This document shows, in pieces, positions 62,957-64,000 of a stretch of DNA of 64,000 nucleotides. This stretch comes from DATLZU01 sp051293835. GTDB lineage: Bacteria > Nitrospirota > Nitrospiria > Nitrospirales > Nitrospiraceae. The position numbers and the translations under genes were made by a program. The DNA is taken from positions 1 through 64,000 of the forward strand of contig JBPKMA010000004.1 of NCBI GenBank assembly GCA_051293835.1. The letters run 5' to 3'. Every line of letters starts with the position of its first letter. Positions within the stretch are counted from its first letter, which is position 1. The notes under the pieces were generated by a model. That model did not search any database, was not told the DNA's origin, and saw only the letters and a list, made by a program, of their open reading frames with translations.

Positions 62957-64000
62957 TCAGGCAAGACATGGTTGGATCGCATTTCGGGAAACAGGTCCTA
63001 GCGCAGTGATGGAGAGGCAGGATAAATCGAATAATTCCCAGCTCAGACGGTGCACTTGTTCCTCAGAAACCCGATCGATTTCAGCCAGCATATCGGCAAG
63101 GGACGTGTGGTGGCCGAGATAGAGTTCGTCTTGGGCAAGCTTGCTCATCCGACTGTCCGAGCTTTCCAGGCTCAGCATCAGGCTGCCTTTCATCTGGTTC
63201 TTCGCCCGCTCAAGTTCCTTTTTCCCCACCCCAGAAGACCGTAGACGATTCAACTCACGGCAGACCAGCTCGATTACCCACAGCGCTTCCTTGGGCCTCG
63301 TCGCCGCATAGACGGTGAGAGTTCCTGCGTCGGAGAAGGACGAGCGATAGGAATATATGGAATAGGCGAGACCGCGCTTCTCCCTGATCTCCTGAAACAG
63401 TCGCGAACTCACGCTGCCGCCCAGGATCCCGTTGAGCGCATGAGCGGCGTACCGATCCTTATGTCCGGCCGGGACTCCCTTCACCCCGAGACAGAGATGA
63501 ACCTGCTCCAACGGCTTCCGTTGAACGATCACCCCGCCCTTGATTTCCGGCGGCCATCGGTTCGGTTGGGGAAAGCCGTTCGATCGGAACCGGCCGAAAA
63601 ATCGGGCCAGCAATGGCTCCAAGGTTTTCGCCTCGAAATTCCCCGCCACCGCAATGATCGTGCGATGCGGATCATAGTGACGCCGCGTATAGTCCAGCAG
63701 GTGCTGTCGGCGCAACGCCTTGATCGTGGACGAGCGTCCCAGGATCGGACGCCCGAGCGGATGGCGCGCCAGCGCCTGTTTAGTGTGGAGATCCTGCACG
63801 AGATCTTCGGGATCGTCCTGCACCATCCGAATTTCTTCGAGGACCACCTGTTTTTCTTTTTGGATTGCTCTGGCATCGAACCGGGAGTGATGAAACAGGT
63901 CTGCCAGCAACTCGAGAGCAGGCTCGAGCTGTTGATCCTGCACCTTGACGTAAAACGTCGTGGTCTCCCGGCCGGTGAAGGCGTTCATCTCTCCGCCGAG
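62957..64000 (-). CDS. M16-family zinc peptidase (5' end cut by window)
   Basis: The frame is open to the window edge, giving 348 codons. It reads LGGEMNAFTGRETTTFYVKV, the segment that follows the zinc motif HxxEH in M16 peptidases; the motif itself would lie outside the window. Later landmarks include EKQVVLEEIRMVQDDPED, LGRPILG and GGSVSSRLFQEIREKRGLAYS. It is probably one of the processing-peptidase-like proteins common in bacteria. The start cannot be seen. Confidence 0.92.
   Translation of the reverse strand, partial: LGGEMNAFTGRETTTFYVKVQDQQLEPALELLADLFHHSRFDARAIQKEKQVVLEEIRMVQDDPEDLVQDLHTKQALARHPLGRPILGRSSTIKALRRQHLLDYTRRHYDPHRTIIAVAGNFEAKTLEPLLARFFGRFRSNGFPQPNRWPPEIKGGVIVQRKPLEQVHLCLGVKGVPAGHKDRYAAHALNGILGGSVSSRLFQEIREKRGLAYSIYSYRSSFSDAGTLTVYAATRPKEALWVIELVCRELNRLRSSGVGKKELERAKNQMKGSLMLSLESSDSRMSKLAQDELYLGHHTSLADMLAEIDRVSEEQVHRLSWELFDLSCLSITALGPVSRNAIQPCLA

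Noticed and set aside
1..64000. CRISPR array, rRNA operon or phage module
   Set aside because: No regularly spaced repeats, rRNA sequence or phage structural genes were seen on either strand.

Overview
The window looks like a chromosomal piece of a Nitrospira-like bacterium (phylum Nitrospirota). This is inferred from the GC-rich sequence, the run pdxJ-nnr-tsaE-HIT-lapA-mutS, the alaC-hom-thrC-apgM-lysC-cimA operon and two type IV minor-pilin cassettes; no marker gene proves it. A 100-N scaffold gap at 1816-1915 is flanked by an exact 127-bp duplication, which looks like an assembly overlap rather than biology.

The left part (about 2.1-15.2 kb) is the most interesting. It holds four fluoride (crcB-motif) riboswitches, each followed by its own intrinsic terminator and each in front of a different transcription unit. 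(1) A transporter-like protein with an ABC-exporter layout and a degenerate ATPase site, plus a secreted protein. (2) A dynamin-like GTPase, a HEAT-repeat protein, a small protein and a broken MutS-like ATPase. (3) A broken anchored PepSY protein, a CPA-type cation/proton antiporter, UspA, a broken DUF1232 protein and a secreted helical protein. (4) On the minus strand, a 97-aa secreted protein preceded by a possible 12-aa leader peptide. No crcB or fluoride-type ClC gene is seen. Several genes here are decaying through frameshifts, nonsense codons and two 7-bp tandem duplications.

From 15.3 to 18.4 kb an envelope-glycan set (GT2, LAB_N, ArnT/PMT-like) runs on the plus strand. From 18.4 to 54.7 kb nearly everything is on the minus strand: PAP2 phosphatase, TolB-like propeller and M1 peptidase; a double-receiver regulator; ftsY-ybeY-phoH; a lipoprotein and the pilY1-pilX-pilW-pilV-fimT cassette; a PilB-type ATPase; a second pilX-pilW-pilV-gspH cassette; pilD; then rlmB, cysS, dedA, surE, tRNA-Pro(GGG), merR and ihfA; and the aspartate-family amino-acid operon. 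One small LuxR-type gene is on the plus strand beside pilD.

From 55.0 to 61.3 kb the plus strand carries pdxJ, nnr, tsaE, a damaged HIT gene, lapA and mutS, closed by a strong terminator. Two unknown exported proteins and a truncated M16 peptidase on the minus strand end the window.

The pilus genes form one functional group: minor pilins, PilY1 adhesin, assembly ATPase and prepilin peptidase. The amino-acid operon would lead from aspartate to threonine and, through citramalate, to isoleucine; an ApgM-like protein sits where a homoserine kinase is expected.
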